NCBI RefSeq assembly: GCF_007981265.1
Contig: NZ_CP034363.1
Coordinates: 4,944,526-5,008,525, forward strand
Reading direction: 5' to 3'
DNA: 64,000 bases
From: Pantoea sp. CCBC3-3-1
GTDB lineage: Bacteria; Pseudomonadota; Gammaproteobacteria; Enterobacterales; Enterobacteriaceae
In this document: piece after piece, positions 54,357-63,844 of the stretch
Position numbering within the stretch: the stretch's first letter is position 1
Layout: every line of letters starts with the position of its first letter
Notes under the pieces: model-generated
What the model saw: only the letters and a program-made list of their open reading frames with translations
What the model was told of the DNA's origin: nothing
Database searches by the model: none
Made by a program: the position numbers and the translations under genes

Positions 54357-55253
54357 TTATTTCTGGCTGCTACGGTCATGTCGTCGCTTCGCTAACCCCG
54401 ACATCACGTTAGCGGTGATAACGATTGCGGCCCCAAAGCAGACAAAAACATCGGCAGATTCCCGGAACACAAAAAAGCCAATCAGCGCAGCCCAGATCAG
54501 TTTCAGGAATTCGGCAGGCATCATGGCGCTGGTATCAGCGTTTCTGAACGCTTCTGATAATGCATACTGGGCCGAGGTGGCGAGTACGCCGACCAATATC
54601 AGCAGCAGATACTGCTGCGGTGTTGGCCAGCTCCAGTAATACCAGGCGAAGGGAAAGGTCAGGGTGCCGACGGATAAACACATCCAGGCACCGATAGACA
54701 GTGAAGAGTCGGTACGGGAAAGTTTTTTTACCACGATATAAATGCAGGCGTTTAAAAATGCCGACAGCAGAATAATAAGCGTGCCAATCGACAGGGGAAT
54801 GTATCCCGGCCTGACAATCACTAAGGCGCCCGCGAAGCCAACCAGCGTCCAGAAACACTGCCTGACCGACGGTTTTTCACCGAGGAAAATAATGGCCAAA
54901 ACAAAAGCAAATATCGGTACGGCAAAAGAAAGAGAAATCACCTTAACCAAAGGCACAATTGTCAGACCATAGAAAAAAGTTAGCGTGGCGGCAACGCCCA
55001 GCACGCCTCTCAGCAGGTGCCCATAAAAATCATTTGTTTTTAGCGCAGTAAAACGCGTTCGACACAGCGCCGGAAGAAGAAAAAGAAAGCCGAACAGATT
55101 ACGGAAAAAACCTACCTCAAAAGGGTGAATACTTTTACCCGCCAGCTTAATTACTGCGTCAACGGCAACAAACAGCACTGTAGAGAGCATCATCCACAGA
55201 AAGCCAATCGTGCCTGATTTCTCTCTTCTCATGCCATCAGTCAAAATAGTCAT
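54357..55253 (-). CDS. EamA/DMT-family transporter
   Basis: 298 residues with ten predicted helices in two EamA repeats (about 18-150 and 160-290), ending in a basic tail (AKRRHDRSSQK). I start at ATG 55253, which overlaps the upstream stop as TAATG and has AGGA 8 bases upstream. An ORF extending to 55340 would lie inside the previous gene. In this operon an export role for the product or import of a precursor is plausible. Confidence 0.8.
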   Translation of the reverse strand: MTILTDGMRREKSGTIGFLWMMLSTVLFVAVDAVIKLAGKSIHPFEVGFFRNLFGFLFLLPALCRTRFTALKTNDFYGHLLRGVLGVAATLTFFYGLTIVPLVKVISLSFAVPIFAFVLAIIFLGEKPSVRQCFWTLVGFAGALVIVRPGYIPLSIGTLIILLSAFLNACIYIVVKKLSRTDSSLSIGAWMCLSVGTLTFPFAWYYWSWPTPQQYLLLILVGVLATSAQYALSEAFRNADTSAMMPAEFLKLIWAALIGFFVFRESADVFVCFGAAIVITANVMSGLAKRRHDRSSQK

Positions 55254-55864
55254 TACCAGTTTCCTGCAAGAGTTCGTAGTGCCGTAAGGAGTAATAACCC
55301 GATGGCGATAACGGCAAAAAGGGTAAATTTCCGGCCGCAAAATTTGGGGACCAACACGCGGCTTGTCTGTGCCAGAGCCATAATTAACGCGAACAGCACG
55401 CCAACAACGGTGGGTAAAGTGTGGGTGCCCAACAGATTAACTACGATGGCTAACACCAGAGGCACCCAGGTCACCGGTACGCCAATAAAATGGCCGGGTT
55501 TGGCAGGCGTAACCGAGGTGAAGTAAGCCAGCCGGGTTACACCTGCCACGGTGAGTACAAGCCCGGCCAGTACGGAAACGGGCGTCAATCCCAGGGAGAT
55601 GACTACCCAGAGGGCAGGTGATAAAACGCTGTGGCACACGTCCGCTAACGTATCCAGCTCTTTACCAAAGGCGGGTGCCACATCTGGTCTGTTGCTGGCC
55701 GAGCGAGCGAGGGGGCCATCAAACACATCGGCTACTGCCCCTGTCAGGATAAAAGTCAGAGCCAGAGGCAGGTTATGAGCCACCAACGACAGCAGCGCAG
55801 CAAAACCAGCAATCAGTCCGATTAAGGTGCAAACGTTGGCGGCATCTTTATAAAGTCGCAGCAT
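55253..55864 (-). CDS. CDP-alcohol phosphatidyltransferase-family membrane enzyme
   Basis: 203 residues, about six helices. The CDP-alcohol motif D-x2-D-G-x2-A-R-xn-G-x3-D-x3-D is present as DVFDGPLAR...GKELDTLAD (near residues 46-75), with a slightly longer spacer than usual. Such enzymes join a CDP-activated alcohol to another alcohol with loss of CMP. The upstream gene encodes a nucleotidyltransferase that could supply the CDP substrate. Its start overlaps that gene by 17 bases. Confidence 0.85.
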   Translation of the reverse strand: MLRLYKDAANVCTLIGLIAGFAALLSLVAHNLPLALTFILTGAVADVFDGPLARSASNRPDVAPAFGKELDTLADVCHSVLSPALWVVISLGLTPVSVLAGLVLTVAGVTRLAYFTSVTPAKPGHFIGVPVTWVPLVLAIVVNLLGTHTLPTVVGVLFALIMALAQTSRVLVPKFCGRKFTLFAVIAIGLLLLTALRTLAGNW

Positions 55865-57725
55865 TTACCAGCTCCGGGGTACGGACGGTACAAGCCTGCC
55901 TGGCCTGCAAAATGCGTGACAGCGCCAGGAATAACCGATCGTTTTGTGCCTCGTTGCGTGAGGAGATCCGAAAATATTGTTCGGCCTCTGGCAGGGTTTT
56001 CCCTGCGCAATCCTTCACAAAAATTTGATCCTGCTGCAAAAGCTCGGTAACCAGCTCGCTGGCCTTACCGAAACGTTCATCCAGGCGGCAAAACAAAAAG
56101 TTGGCGTCGGTGGGAAAGGCCGTCAGGCCTGGCAGCGTATTCAGGTTCTGGCGCAGCTTCTGTACCTCATAGCGGACTTTGTCACAGGAAGCGGCATACT
56201 CTTTGCGGAATGCCGAAAACAGTCGCAGATACTCTTCCGCAAAGGAGTTGATATTCCAGATTGGAAGCCGGGATCGTATCGCTGCCGCGAGCCTGTCACT
56301 CCCTGAAGCCAACATCCCAAGACGTATACCGCCAATACCGTGCGATTTGCTCAGGCTGAGCACGATTGTCAGGTTAGTGTAGCGGGCAAGCTCCGGGAAA
56401 AAGGAGGCGCCACGGCTTTCAGGATGAAAATCGATAAAAGACTCATCCAGAATGACCTGAATATTCTGTTTTGCTGCACCAAGAATAAGCGTGTGCAGGT
56501 CATCATGAGGAATGGCATTCCCGGTAGGGTTGTTGGGCGAAATCAGCACGATATGCCCGACATTCTCTGCCTGTGCCTGCTGTAGCAGTTTATGTGGATC
56601 GAGATAAAAATCGTTTTCCGGCCGCAATGCAAAATGGCGCAGTAATCCTGGAGGCACGGCAGACTCATATTCATTAAAAGAGGGGGTCGGAATAAGAACC
56701 GGTTTGTGCACATCGCGGAACAGCAGCGGGATCAGCTCGCTGACGCCATTTGACACCACCAGTGACGACGCTTTCAGGTCGTAATACCCTGAAAGATACT
56801 CGGCAATGGGCCGCTGCGAAGAGGGATATTCGCGCACCAGTTTTTCGAGCCTCGCACTTAAATGGTCGAGCAATTTTCTGGGCGGATAATGAAAATTGTA
56901 CAGCAGACAGTGATCGGTAATCGGATATCGCCAGTAGCCCCCGTGCTGTGCTTCAAGATGTGACTGTCGCTGGTGGGGATCTTTAAGCCGGAAATTGGCG
57001 ATATCCAGGTCGTCCAGGTTGTCGATTTCGAACCAGTCATTCTGATTAACAATGCAGGCGAGGAACGGCTCGCTATTTTCAGTAATCGCTTGAGAAAAAA
57101 GGGTTTCGTAATAACCAGACAGATCGTTGTTAACCACTTTTTGTTGCAGGCGATCCTGTAGCCAGGTACTGGCAAACTTGCCAGAAAGACGATAGAAATT
57201 GACGGTTTTATAGTGATCGGGGCTTTGTTTGGCTATCGGCACCTGTTCGGGCGCGGTAACGCGTAACGGTGCGCCGGTGAGCTTCACGCATGCGCCATCC
57301 ATATAATATTCTTTTGGCGAGACCAGACAGGCACAGGAATCAGCCGGCCCAAACGTCAGTTGATCCAGCGTTTCGGGTTTGAAAATAACGTCTGCTTCCA
57401 GCAGCAAAAAATCTTCCGTAAAGTGTTCTCTTGCCAGCCAGAGAGAATAAATATTATTTGTAGCGTTATAGCGTTCGTTATGGATAAAGCTAAAATTAGC
57501 CTCACTGAAATTCCCATTTAGCTCAACAGATATCTGTTCTCCCAGATGACCGGTCACTACAACAATATCCGTTATTCCTACGCTGATGAGATTTGAAACT
57601 AATCGCTTAATAATGCTGTGCTCTCCCACGCGGGTTAATGGCTTGGGGTTATTTTCGGTTAAGGGATAGAGACGATTGCCGGTACCGGCAGCCAGCACAA
57701 TGGCTTTTTTTACCTGTGTATTCAT
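55848..57725 (-). CDS. Fusion of LicC/PntC-like nucleotidyltransferase and HisC/CobD-like PLP enzyme
   Basis: 625 residues. Residues about 1-245 form a nucleotidyltransferase of the phosphocholine or aminoethylphosphonate cytidylyltransferase type: IVLAAGTGNRLYPLTENNPKPL, ATNNIYSLWLAREH, and NQNDWFEIDNLDDLDIA. Residues about 260-610 form a fold-type I PLP enzyme like HisC or CobD: SNGVSELIPLLF, SPNNPTGNAIP, DESFIDF and the PLP lysine K460 in LSLSKSHGIGGIRLG. The pairing suggests that one half makes or uses an amino-alcohol phosphate (by decarboxylation or transamination) and the other activates it with CTP. It overlaps both neighbours. Confidence 0.83.
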   Translation of the reverse strand: MNTQVKKAIVLAAGTGNRLYPLTENNPKPLTRVGEHSIIKRLVSNLISVGITDIVVVTGHLGEQISVELNGNFSEANFSFIHNERYNATNNIYSLWLAREHFTEDFLLLEADVIFKPETLDQLTFGPADSCACLVSPKEYYMDGACVKLTGAPLRVTAPEQVPIAKQSPDHYKTVNFYRLSGKFASTWLQDRLQQKVVNNDLSGYYETLFSQAITENSEPFLACIVNQNDWFEIDNLDDLDIANFRLKDPHQRQSHLEAQHGGYWRYPITDHCLLYNFHYPPRKLLDHLSARLEKLVREYPSSQRPIAEYLSGYYDLKASSLVVSNGVSELIPLLFRDVHKPVLIPTPSFNEYESAVPPGLLRHFALRPENDFYLDPHKLLQQAQAENVGHIVLISPNNPTGNAIPHDDLHTLILGAAKQNIQVILDESFIDFHPESRGASFFPELARYTNLTIVLSLSKSHGIGGIRLGMLASGSDRLAAAIRSRLPIWNINSFAEEYLRLFSAFRKEYAASCDKVRYEVQKLRQNLNTLPGLTAFPTDANFLFCRLDERFGKASELVTELLQQDQIFVKDCAGKTLPEAEQYFRISSRNEAQNDRLFLALSRILQARQACTVRTPELVNAATL

Positions 57726-58996
57726 TGAGGAAATCCTTCAGCTACTTTTTCGAGTGAATGGTCTTTTATATAGCTATCCAATACTGCATCACCAATGTCA
57801 TTGATATAGAGCCAGACGCCATCAAGCTTCCCTCTGAAAGATTTTTCTCCTCCTATTTTAAAAGATGGGGTTAAACCGCTGCCGAGGCCAAATGAATATA
57901 ATCCCTGATAAACCCGACCATTATTATCTCTGACTCGCCCATCGGCATGGCTGTTTCGCTCTGGTCCAGGCGGTCCTTTTGCCGAAAATCCGGTAGCGAT
58001 AATTCCGATATCAAAAGCAGGTGCACTGCTCGCGCTGGTCAATGGCGACGGCGAAATATTAACCGTCACGGCAGGTGAATGCGGACCAAGACGACCTTCA
58101 CGGAGAATACTGACGGCCGCCTGATGAGAGGCATAACGCAAGCCCGAGAAGCGGTTGACCCTGCCGCTCAGGGGGCATACATCGTCTTCATCGTTAAATT
58201 GATAATCTGCCCTGCGGGCAGCGGCAGCGCTCTCAAAGAAGAGGCGCAGCGGCGAGCGCCCATAAATGGCAATTTCGGCGTCACGGTCGCTGATCAGTTC
58301 AGAAAGCCTGATTATGGCGGATACTGCGCTGTGTGATGAGCCAATAACGGCAATCCGCGGGTGGGGATAAGCGTTTAATAACGGCTGCAATTCTTCCGCA
58401 GGCATCCGCAGTAGCCTGTCGGAACTTAGCACCTGACCGGCGAGGGGTGCATAATCAGCGGGTGAAAAAGACTGTATTCCGCCACAGTTAACAAAGGCAC
58501 TTTTGGCTTGCACATAATGATCCTTACCGTTATACCGAAATGAAATGGCGTAATGGTTTCCATCCTGCTGGATATCTCTGGCTTCTGCTGAGGTTAATAC
58601 CGTAATGTCATAATGACGGGCAACGGCCGCAATAACGACGTGGGCCATATCTCGTAATATTTTTCCTACCGTTGCCAGAAAAGGTGCTGATGTGCTCTCT
58701 TTGCGCAACAGCTGAACTTCAGGTTTGTCTTTCAGTTCGGCAAAAAGATCGCCCAGCCGCTTGTCGTCAATACATTCGAGGAAAACGGAAGCCAGGGAAT
58801 TAGCCGTTATTTTGTAATCACCAAGGCTTCCCCCGCCAGGTTCTGTGGCCTGTTCGATAATAATTATCCCATCCCGCGCCAGTTCTTTCAGATCTCCGCG
58901 ACGCCAGGCGGCAATCAATAATCCCAGGTTGGCGGGTCCGAATCCAATGAGTGCGGTTGAATAATGACGGCTGGCAATAAATTGAGTTGATTTCAT
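57722..58996 (-). CDS. FAD/NAD(P)-binding oxidoreductase, first gene of the biosynthetic operon
   Basis: 424 residues. N-terminal FAD-binding loop ALIGFGPANLGLLIAA (about 15-30) and a second nucleotide-binding loop IAVIGSSHSAVSAIIRL (about 215-230); near the C-terminus IIATGF and YSFGLGSGLTPSFKIGG. The layout resembles N-hydroxylating or Baeyer-Villiger-type flavin monooxygenases, though the exact class is unclear. A GAGGA lies 11 bases before ATG 58996. Its stop overlaps the next start (ATGA). Confidence 0.78.
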   Translation of the reverse strand: MKSTQFIASRHYSTALIGFGPANLGLLIAAWRRGDLKELARDGIIIIEQATEPGGGSLGDYKITANSLASVFLECIDDKRLGDLFAELKDKPEVQLLRKESTSAPFLATVGKILRDMAHVVIAAVARHYDITVLTSAEARDIQQDGNHYAISFRYNGKDHYVQAKSAFVNCGGIQSFSPADYAPLAGQVLSSDRLLRMPAEELQPLLNAYPHPRIAVIGSSHSAVSAIIRLSELISDRDAEIAIYGRSPLRLFFESAAAARRADYQFNDEDDVCPLSGRVNRFSGLRYASHQAAVSILREGRLGPHSPAVTVNISPSPLTSASSAPAFDIGIIATGFSAKGPPGPERNSHADGRVRDNNGRVYQGLYSFGLGSGLTPSFKIGGEKSFRGKLDGVWLYINDIGDAVLDSYIKDHSLEKVAEGFPQ

Positions 58997-59496
58997 CCGT
59001 TCATAATTCCTCTTTTAGCTGACGTTTTATCTCTTGGGTGCAATAAAATCTGAACTGGCCACCATACCTTTGAGATGTTAATAAAACTGGGATATAGAGG
59101 TTTTCGGCTTTAATAAATATGTCATAAAAGTACAATATAACGAATGGGGATAAAGGCAAACATCATTAATGCATTAGCGAAAATAAGGCTTATTGACAGG
59201 CAACTATATGATTGTGATATGTTTTTATTTATAATTCTTCAGGAAGATTCCATTTTGGTTAGCATGTTAACTTATAAGTAACACTTATTTAACGAGGCGG
59301 GGGTGGAGCACGCTTTTTCCTATCCATTTTGCAGACTATTCTTTTTAATATTTATCATATAGACGGGCCTTTAATAATTATCAGGGATTCTATATAGGCA
59401 GAAAGCATATACAGACATGAAAATTAATAGAGGCTTAAAAATGGCAAGGTTCAGAAGCAGTAAAATATGTTATTTGATGACTTATGGGGATATAAA
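58997..59496. other. AT-rich gene-free region upstream of the biosynthetic operon
   Basis: About 500 bases between the first biosynthetic gene and the mnmE terminator, markedly AT-rich. It must contain the operon promoter on the minus strand; several AT-rich -10-like hexamers exist but none with a convincing -35. No gene, RNA or repeat is recognisable. Confidence 0.5.
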
Positions 59497-59523
59497 TCCC
59501 GCATGGCGATCGGCCATGCGGGA
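59497..59523 (-). terminator. mnmE terminator
   Basis: An 11-bp stem (TCCCGCATGGC with GCCATGCGGGA, 5-base loop) lies 19 bp past the mnmE stop; on the minus strand it is followed by TTTATATCC. Likely intrinsic terminator. Confidence 0.7.
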
Positions 59524-59541
59524 GCGAAGGCAGGCGGGTGC

Positions 59542-60906
59542 TTATTTCCCAATGCAGAAGCTGGAGAAGATGCGTCCCAGTAAATCATCAGAAGTGAACT
59601 CGCCGGTGATCTCGCTTAAGCAATGCTGTGCGACACGCAGCTCTTCAGCCAGTAGCTCGCCAGCGCGTGCGCCCAGCAGCTGCTCTTTCCCCTGAAGTAA
59701 GTGAGTCGCCGCTAACTCTAACGCTTCCAGATGGCGACGGCGGGCGAGGAAGCCGCCTTCGGTGTTACCGGCAAAGCCCATCGTCTCTTTCAAATGATTG
59801 CGTAACACATCGATTCCTTCGCCCGTACGGGCGGAAAGGCGAATCAATGAGTGGTTGTTCACGTCGGTCAAACCCAGCGCTTCACCCGTTACGTCAGCTT
59901 TATTACGTACCACAGTGATCGGCAGCGTTGCTGGCAAACGGGCGATAAAGTCTGGCCAGATCTCCGCAGGCTCTGTCGCGCTGGTCGTGGTACCGTCAAC
60001 CATAAACAGCACACGGTCGGCCTGTTCGATTTCGCTCCAGGCACGCTCAATACCAATACGCTCGACTTCATCGCTGGCTTCACGCAGCCCGGCGGTATCA
60101 ATGATATGCAGCGGCATGCCGTCGATATGGATGTGCTCGCGCAGCACGTCGCGAGTGGTGCCAGCGATATCAGTAACAATTGCCGCTTCACGGCCCGCCA
60201 GCGCGTTTAGCAGGCTCGATTTACCGGCATTGGGCCGGCCAGCGATCACCACCTTCATCCCTTCGCGCAGCAGGCTACCCTGACGCGCTTCGGCACGCAC
60301 GCCATCCAGTTCGGCGATCACCTGATTCAGCTGGGCTTCGATTTTCCCATCGGACAGGAAGTCGATTTCCTCATCGGGAAAGTCGATTGCGGCTTCTACA
60401 TAGATCCGCAGGTGAGTAAGTGCTTCCACAAGTTGATTAACACGCAGCGAAAAAGCGCCCTGAAGCGAGTTTAGCGCCGAGCGCGCAGCCTGCTCTGAGC
60501 TGGCATCAATCAAATCGGCAATCGCTTCTGCCTGGGCCAGGTCGAGCTTATCGTTCAGGAACGCCCGCTCTGAGAATTCGCCGGGACGAGCAATACGCAC
60601 GCCAGGGATAGCGACAATGCGCTTCAGCAGCAGATCAAGAATGACCGGGCCGCCATGCCCCTGGAGCTCCAGCACGTCTTCACCGGTAAAAGAGTTCGGG
60701 CCAGGAAACCACAGCGCAATACCCTGATCCAGGACCGTGTTATCAGCATCGCGGAAGGGCAGGTAGTCGGCGTAACGGGGTTTCGGCAGCTTGCCCAGCA
60801 GCAGTTGGGCCACGAAAGCAGCTTTGGGACCGGAAACGCGCAGGATACCAACGCCGCCGCGGCCTGGCGGGGTCGCCTGAGCTATGATCGTCTCGCTATG
60901 ATTCAT
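59542..60906 (-). CDS. mnmE: tRNA modification GTPase MnmE (TrmE)
   Basis: GTPase that acts with MnmG on U34 of tRNAs. N-terminal tetrahydrofolate-binding domain ([16 protein letters not shown]), a G domain inserted in a helical domain with G1 [17 protein letters not shown] and NKAD, and the catalytic C-terminal FCIGK. I start at ATG 60906 (MNHSETI), 454 residues, the E. coli length; the ORF extends to 60945 through the yidC terminator. Confidence 0.96.
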   Translation of the reverse strand: MNHSETIIAQATPPGRGGVGILRVSGPKAAFVAQLLLGKLPKPRYADYLPFRDADNTVLDQGIALWFPGPNSFTGEDVLELQGHGGPVILDLLLKRIVAIPGVRIARPGEFSERAFLNDKLDLAQAEAIADLIDASSEQAARSALNSLQGAFSLRVNQLVEALTHLRIYVEAAIDFPDEEIDFLSDGKIEAQLNQVIAELDGVRAEARQGSLLREGMKVVIAGRPNAGKSSLLNALAGREAAIVTDIAGTTRDVLREHIHIDGMPLHIIDTAGLREASDEVERIGIERAWSEIEQADRVLFMVDGTTTSATEPAEIWPDFIARLPATLPITVVRNKADVTGEALGLTDVNNHSLIRLSARTGEGIDVLRNHLKETMGFAGNTEGGFLARRRHLEALELAATHLLQGKEQLLGARAGELLAEELRVAQHCLSEITGEFTSDDLLGRIFSSFCIGK

Positions 60907-60924
60907 CTTCGACTCTCTTTTTAA

Positions 60925-60958
60925 CGCAAAAAATAAGGCGGTCAATTGACCGCCTTAT
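60925..60958 (-). terminator. Strong intrinsic terminator after yidC
   Basis: A 26-bp perfect palindrome (60933-60958) with arms ATAAGGCGGTC and GACCGCCTTAT; on the minus strand it is followed at once by a run of T (TTTTTTGCG). It ends the rpmH-rnpA-yidD-yidC transcript before mnmE. Confidence 0.88.
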
Positions 60959-61015
60959 CATAACCATTGTGCAGGCTGATGGCACGACGGAATCGGTCCG
61001 CCATGCCGGAGTAGC

Positions 61016-62659
61016 TTACGCCTTTTTCTTGTCGCGACTGTGCAAGCCACGTTTTTCCAGGCCGCGATAAATCAGCTGCTGCTGGAGAATGGTGACCAGG
61101 TTACTGACGATGTAGTACAGCACCAGACCAGACGGGAACCACAGGAAAAACACGGTGAAGATGACCGGCATAAAGGTCATGATCTTCTGCTGCATTGGAT
61201 CGGTCACGGTGGTTGGCGACATCTTCTGGATGAAGAACATCGTCATGCCCATCAGGATTGGCAGAATGTAGTACGGGTCCTGCGCAGACAGGTCATGGAT
61301 CCACAGCGCGAACGGCGCATGACGCAGTTCAATCGAGCCCATCAGCATGTAATACAGTGCCAGGAAGATAGGCATCTGGATGACCAATGGCAGACAGCCG
61401 CCCAGCGGGTTCACTTTTTCTGCTTTGTACAGCGCCATCATTTCCTGGCTCATACGCTGCTTGTCTTCACCTAAACGCTCACGCATCGCTTGAATCTTCG
61501 GCTGTAGCATGCGCATTTTCGCCATGGAGGTGTACTGCGCTTTAGTCAGCGGGTACATGATGCCACGAACGATAAAGGTAATAACGATAATGGAGAAGCC
61601 CCAGTTACCGATAAAGCTGTGCAGGAACTTCAGCAGTTTGAACAGCGGCTGAGAGATAAACCACAGCCAGCCGTAGTCAACGGTCAGATCAAGGTGAGGC
61701 GCGATAGCGGCCATCTTGTCCTGGATTTCCGGCCCAACCCACAGGGTCGCGGCCAGATTCTGCTGTGCACCTGGTGCGACAGAAACGGGAGAAGATTTGT
61801 AGCCTACAGCAGCAATGCCGTTACCCAGGTTGCTGGTATACAGCGTGTTGGTGCCGGCTGTTTTTGGAACCCATGCGGTCGCGAAATACTGCTGAAGCAT
61901 CGCCACCCAACCGTTATTGGTGGTGGTGCTCAGGTTTTCGTTATCGCTGATTTTATCGAATTTGTACTTCTCGTAGTTGGTCTCACTGCTGGAGTAAGCC
62001 GCACCACGGAAGGTGTGCAACGCAAAGTTGTTGCTGCCGGTATCACGATGTTTTGGCAGGTCGATGGTCTGCTTCAGCTGACCAAACATCGCCACTTCCA
62101 GCGGCTGCTGGGTGGTGTTGTTAACCTGATAATCCACGCCGATCGCAAACTCACCACGCTTCAGCACGAAAGTCTTGGTATAGACTGCGCCGTTTTCCGC
62201 GGTGTAAGTCATCGGGATACGCAGTTCGCTTTCGCCGTTAGCCAGCTCAAATGTATCCTGAGTCGTGGTGAACAGTGGACGCGCGCCGTTAGCCGGGTTG
62301 TCCGGGCCGTTGCGTCCGGTCAGACCGCTCTGTGCCTGATAGACAAATGACGGGGTGTTTTCAAGCAGCTGGAAAGGCTGTGAGGAGCCCAGTTTGTCCG
62401 GGTAAGTCAGCAGCTGTGCCTGCTCAATATCGCCACCGCGGGTATTGATCTGTAAAGACAGAACGTCAGTCTTAACGGTGATCGTTTTGCCCTGGCCGCT
62501 GGCAGGTACGCCCTGGTTGGCGGCATCACCGGCTGCTGTCGTGTTTTGTGTGGTCTGGGTTTGCTGCGGCTGCGGAGCATGGTCCGTTTGCCAGGTTTGC
62601 CAGATCATAAAAGACACGAACAGAAAAGCGATGAGAAAAAGATTGCGTTGCGAATCCAT
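61016..62659 (-). CDS. yidC: Membrane protein insertase YidC
   Basis: Inserts and folds inner-membrane proteins, alone or with SecYEG; subunits a and c of the ATP synthase in this window are classic clients. N-terminal anchor ([17 protein letters not shown]), large periplasmic beta-domain (about 60-340), and five C-terminal helices with the conserved hydrophilic-groove arginine in [20 protein letters not shown]. 547 residues. Basic tail [10 protein letters not shown]. Confidence 0.97.
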   Translation of the reverse strand: MDSQRNLFLIAFLFVSFMIWQTWQTDHAPQPQQTQTTQNTTAAGDAANQGVPASGQGKTITVKTDVLSLQINTRGGDIEQAQLLTYPDKLGSSQPFQLLENTPSFVYQAQSGLTGRNGPDNPANGARPLFTTTQDTFELANGESELRIPMTYTAENGAVYTKTFVLKRGEFAIGVDYQVNNTTQQPLEVAMFGQLKQTIDLPKHRDTGSNNFALHTFRGAAYSSSETNYEKYKFDKISDNENLSTTTNNGWVAMLQQYFATAWVPKTAGTNTLYTSNLGNGIAAVGYKSSPVSVAPGAQQNLAATLWVGPEIQDKMAAIAPHLDLTVDYGWLWFISQPLFKLLKFLHSFIGNWGFSIIVITFIVRGIMYPLTKAQYTSMAKMRMLQPKIQAMRERLGEDKQRMSQEMMALYKAEKVNPLGGCLPLVIQMPIFLALYYMLMGSIELRHAPFALWIHDLSAQDPYYILPILMGMTMFFIQKMSPTTVTDPMQQKIMTFMPVIFTVFFLWFPSGLVLYYIVSNLVTILQQQLIYRGLEKRGLHSRDKKKA

Positions 62660-62670
62660 CGTTAATGTTC

Positions 62671-62919
62671 TCAGTTATCGTCGGTTTTTGGCGGCACCGG
62701 ATCGTCGCCACCCGGGTTCAAAGGGTGGCATTTTAATACGCGTTTCGTCGTCAACCAACTGCCTTTTACCATGCCAAACCTGCGCAATGCCTCAATACCG
62801 TATTGCGAACAGGTTGGATGGAAACGACAGTGGGGTCCTAAAAGCGGGCTGATTACGCGTTGATAGACGCGGATCAGCGCAATCAGGAGCCGCGAGCCAG
62901 GCGACAGTGACGACGCCAT
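62671..62919 (-). CDS. yidD: Membrane protein insertion efficiency factor YidD
   Basis: 82-residue amphipathic protein that assists YidC. The family core is [34 protein letters not shown] with conserved cysteines, and [13 protein letters not shown] near the end. It begins inside rnpA (37-bp overlap) and ends 11 bp before yidC. Confidence 0.95.
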   Translation of the reverse strand: MASSLSPGSRLLIALIRVYQRVISPLLGPHCRFHPTCSQYGIEALRRFGMVKGSWLTTKRVLKCHPLNPGGDDPVPPKTDDN

Positions 62920-63242
62920 ATCTTCTCCAACGCTTCCGCCAGCGCACGGTTATCCAAATCGGCAACCCCTTTTTTCGCCACTACCACAAAATCCATGGCA
63001 GGCAATTCGTGTTGACGCAGGCGAAAACTCTCGCGGGTCAATCGCTTGATCCGGTTGCGTTCATGCGCGCGTTTAACATGCTTTTTGGCGACGGTAAGAC
63101 CGATGCGGGGATGCCCCAGCGAGTTCAGGCGGCCGAGAATCGTAATTTGCGGCGTGCCAGCTCTTTGTGGCTGCTGGAAGACGAAAGTGAAATGAGTGGG
63201 AGTTAACAAACGTAACTCCCTGGGAAATGCGAGCTTAACCAC
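62883..63242 (-). CDS. rnpA: Ribonuclease P protein component RnpA
   Basis: Basic protein subunit of RNase P, which trims tRNA 5' ends. The RNA-binding signature [22 protein letters not shown] is intact; 119 residues. The GTG start is the same as in E. coli (GTGGTTAAGCTCGC). It follows rpmH by 17 bp and overlaps yidD. Confidence 0.96.
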   Translation of the reverse strand: MVKLAFPRELRLLTPTHFTFVFQQPQRAGTPQITILGRLNSLGHPRIGLTVAKKHVKRAHERNRIKRLTRESFRLRQHELPAMDFVVVAKKGVADLDNRALAEALEKIWRRHCRLARGS

Positions 63243-63259
63243 TCAGCGGTTAGCTTTTA

Positions 63260-63412
<153 letters not shown>

Positions 63413-63499
63413 CTAAACTTGGAAAATTTCACTTGGTGACGCGCTTGTAAGGTCAGAAAACCGACCAACGCCTCAGTGTATCTTTAATAAAGAGGCGGG

Positions 63500-63528
63500 A
63501 TTGTAATAATTGTACAGTCCGGAGTCAA
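63500..63528 (-). promoter_or_regulatory. rpmH promoter
   Basis: On the minus strand TTGACT (63528-63523), a 17-bp spacer and TACAAT (63505-63500): a near-consensus sigma70 promoter about 100 bp before rpmH, suited to a ribosomal protein gene. Confidence 0.8.
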
Positions 63529-63786
63529 TTTACTTCGCTTTCAAGGCGCGTCTGGATATCCCGTTCGACCGCAAAACCAGCCGGTTCGGGCCAGAGCGCA
63601 ACACGCCGGGGCAGGAATTATACGGCGTCTGGGGTAAAGCGCAAGGATCGAGCAGGATCTTCTCGCGATCTGTTTGCATCGGCGTTGCGGTAATAACGTG
63701 ATGGCGCCTTAAAATTTCACCGAATGCGGACGATCCTGAATGCCTTTTGAGCACGAACGGGTAAACTTATCCCTGGCTGAATGGCC

Positions 63787-63795
63787 TGTGGATAA
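63787..63795 (-). promoter_or_regulatory. DnaA box in the dnaA control region
   Basis: TGTGGATAA is the reverse complement of the perfect DnaA box TTATCCACA. It lies about 210 bp before the expected dnaA start and matches the autoregulatory site between the dnaA promoters of E. coli. Confidence 0.85.
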
Positions 63796-63844
63796 ATTGG
63801 AACAAAACTGTGTAGAAAGTGAAGATCTCTGCGGCGCTTTGCGC

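Noticed and set aside
59417..59695. Plus-strand ORF of 92 codons at the mnmE 3' end
   Set aside because: Most of it is antisense to the mnmE coding sequence and runs through its terminator; no Shine-Dalgarno and no family features.
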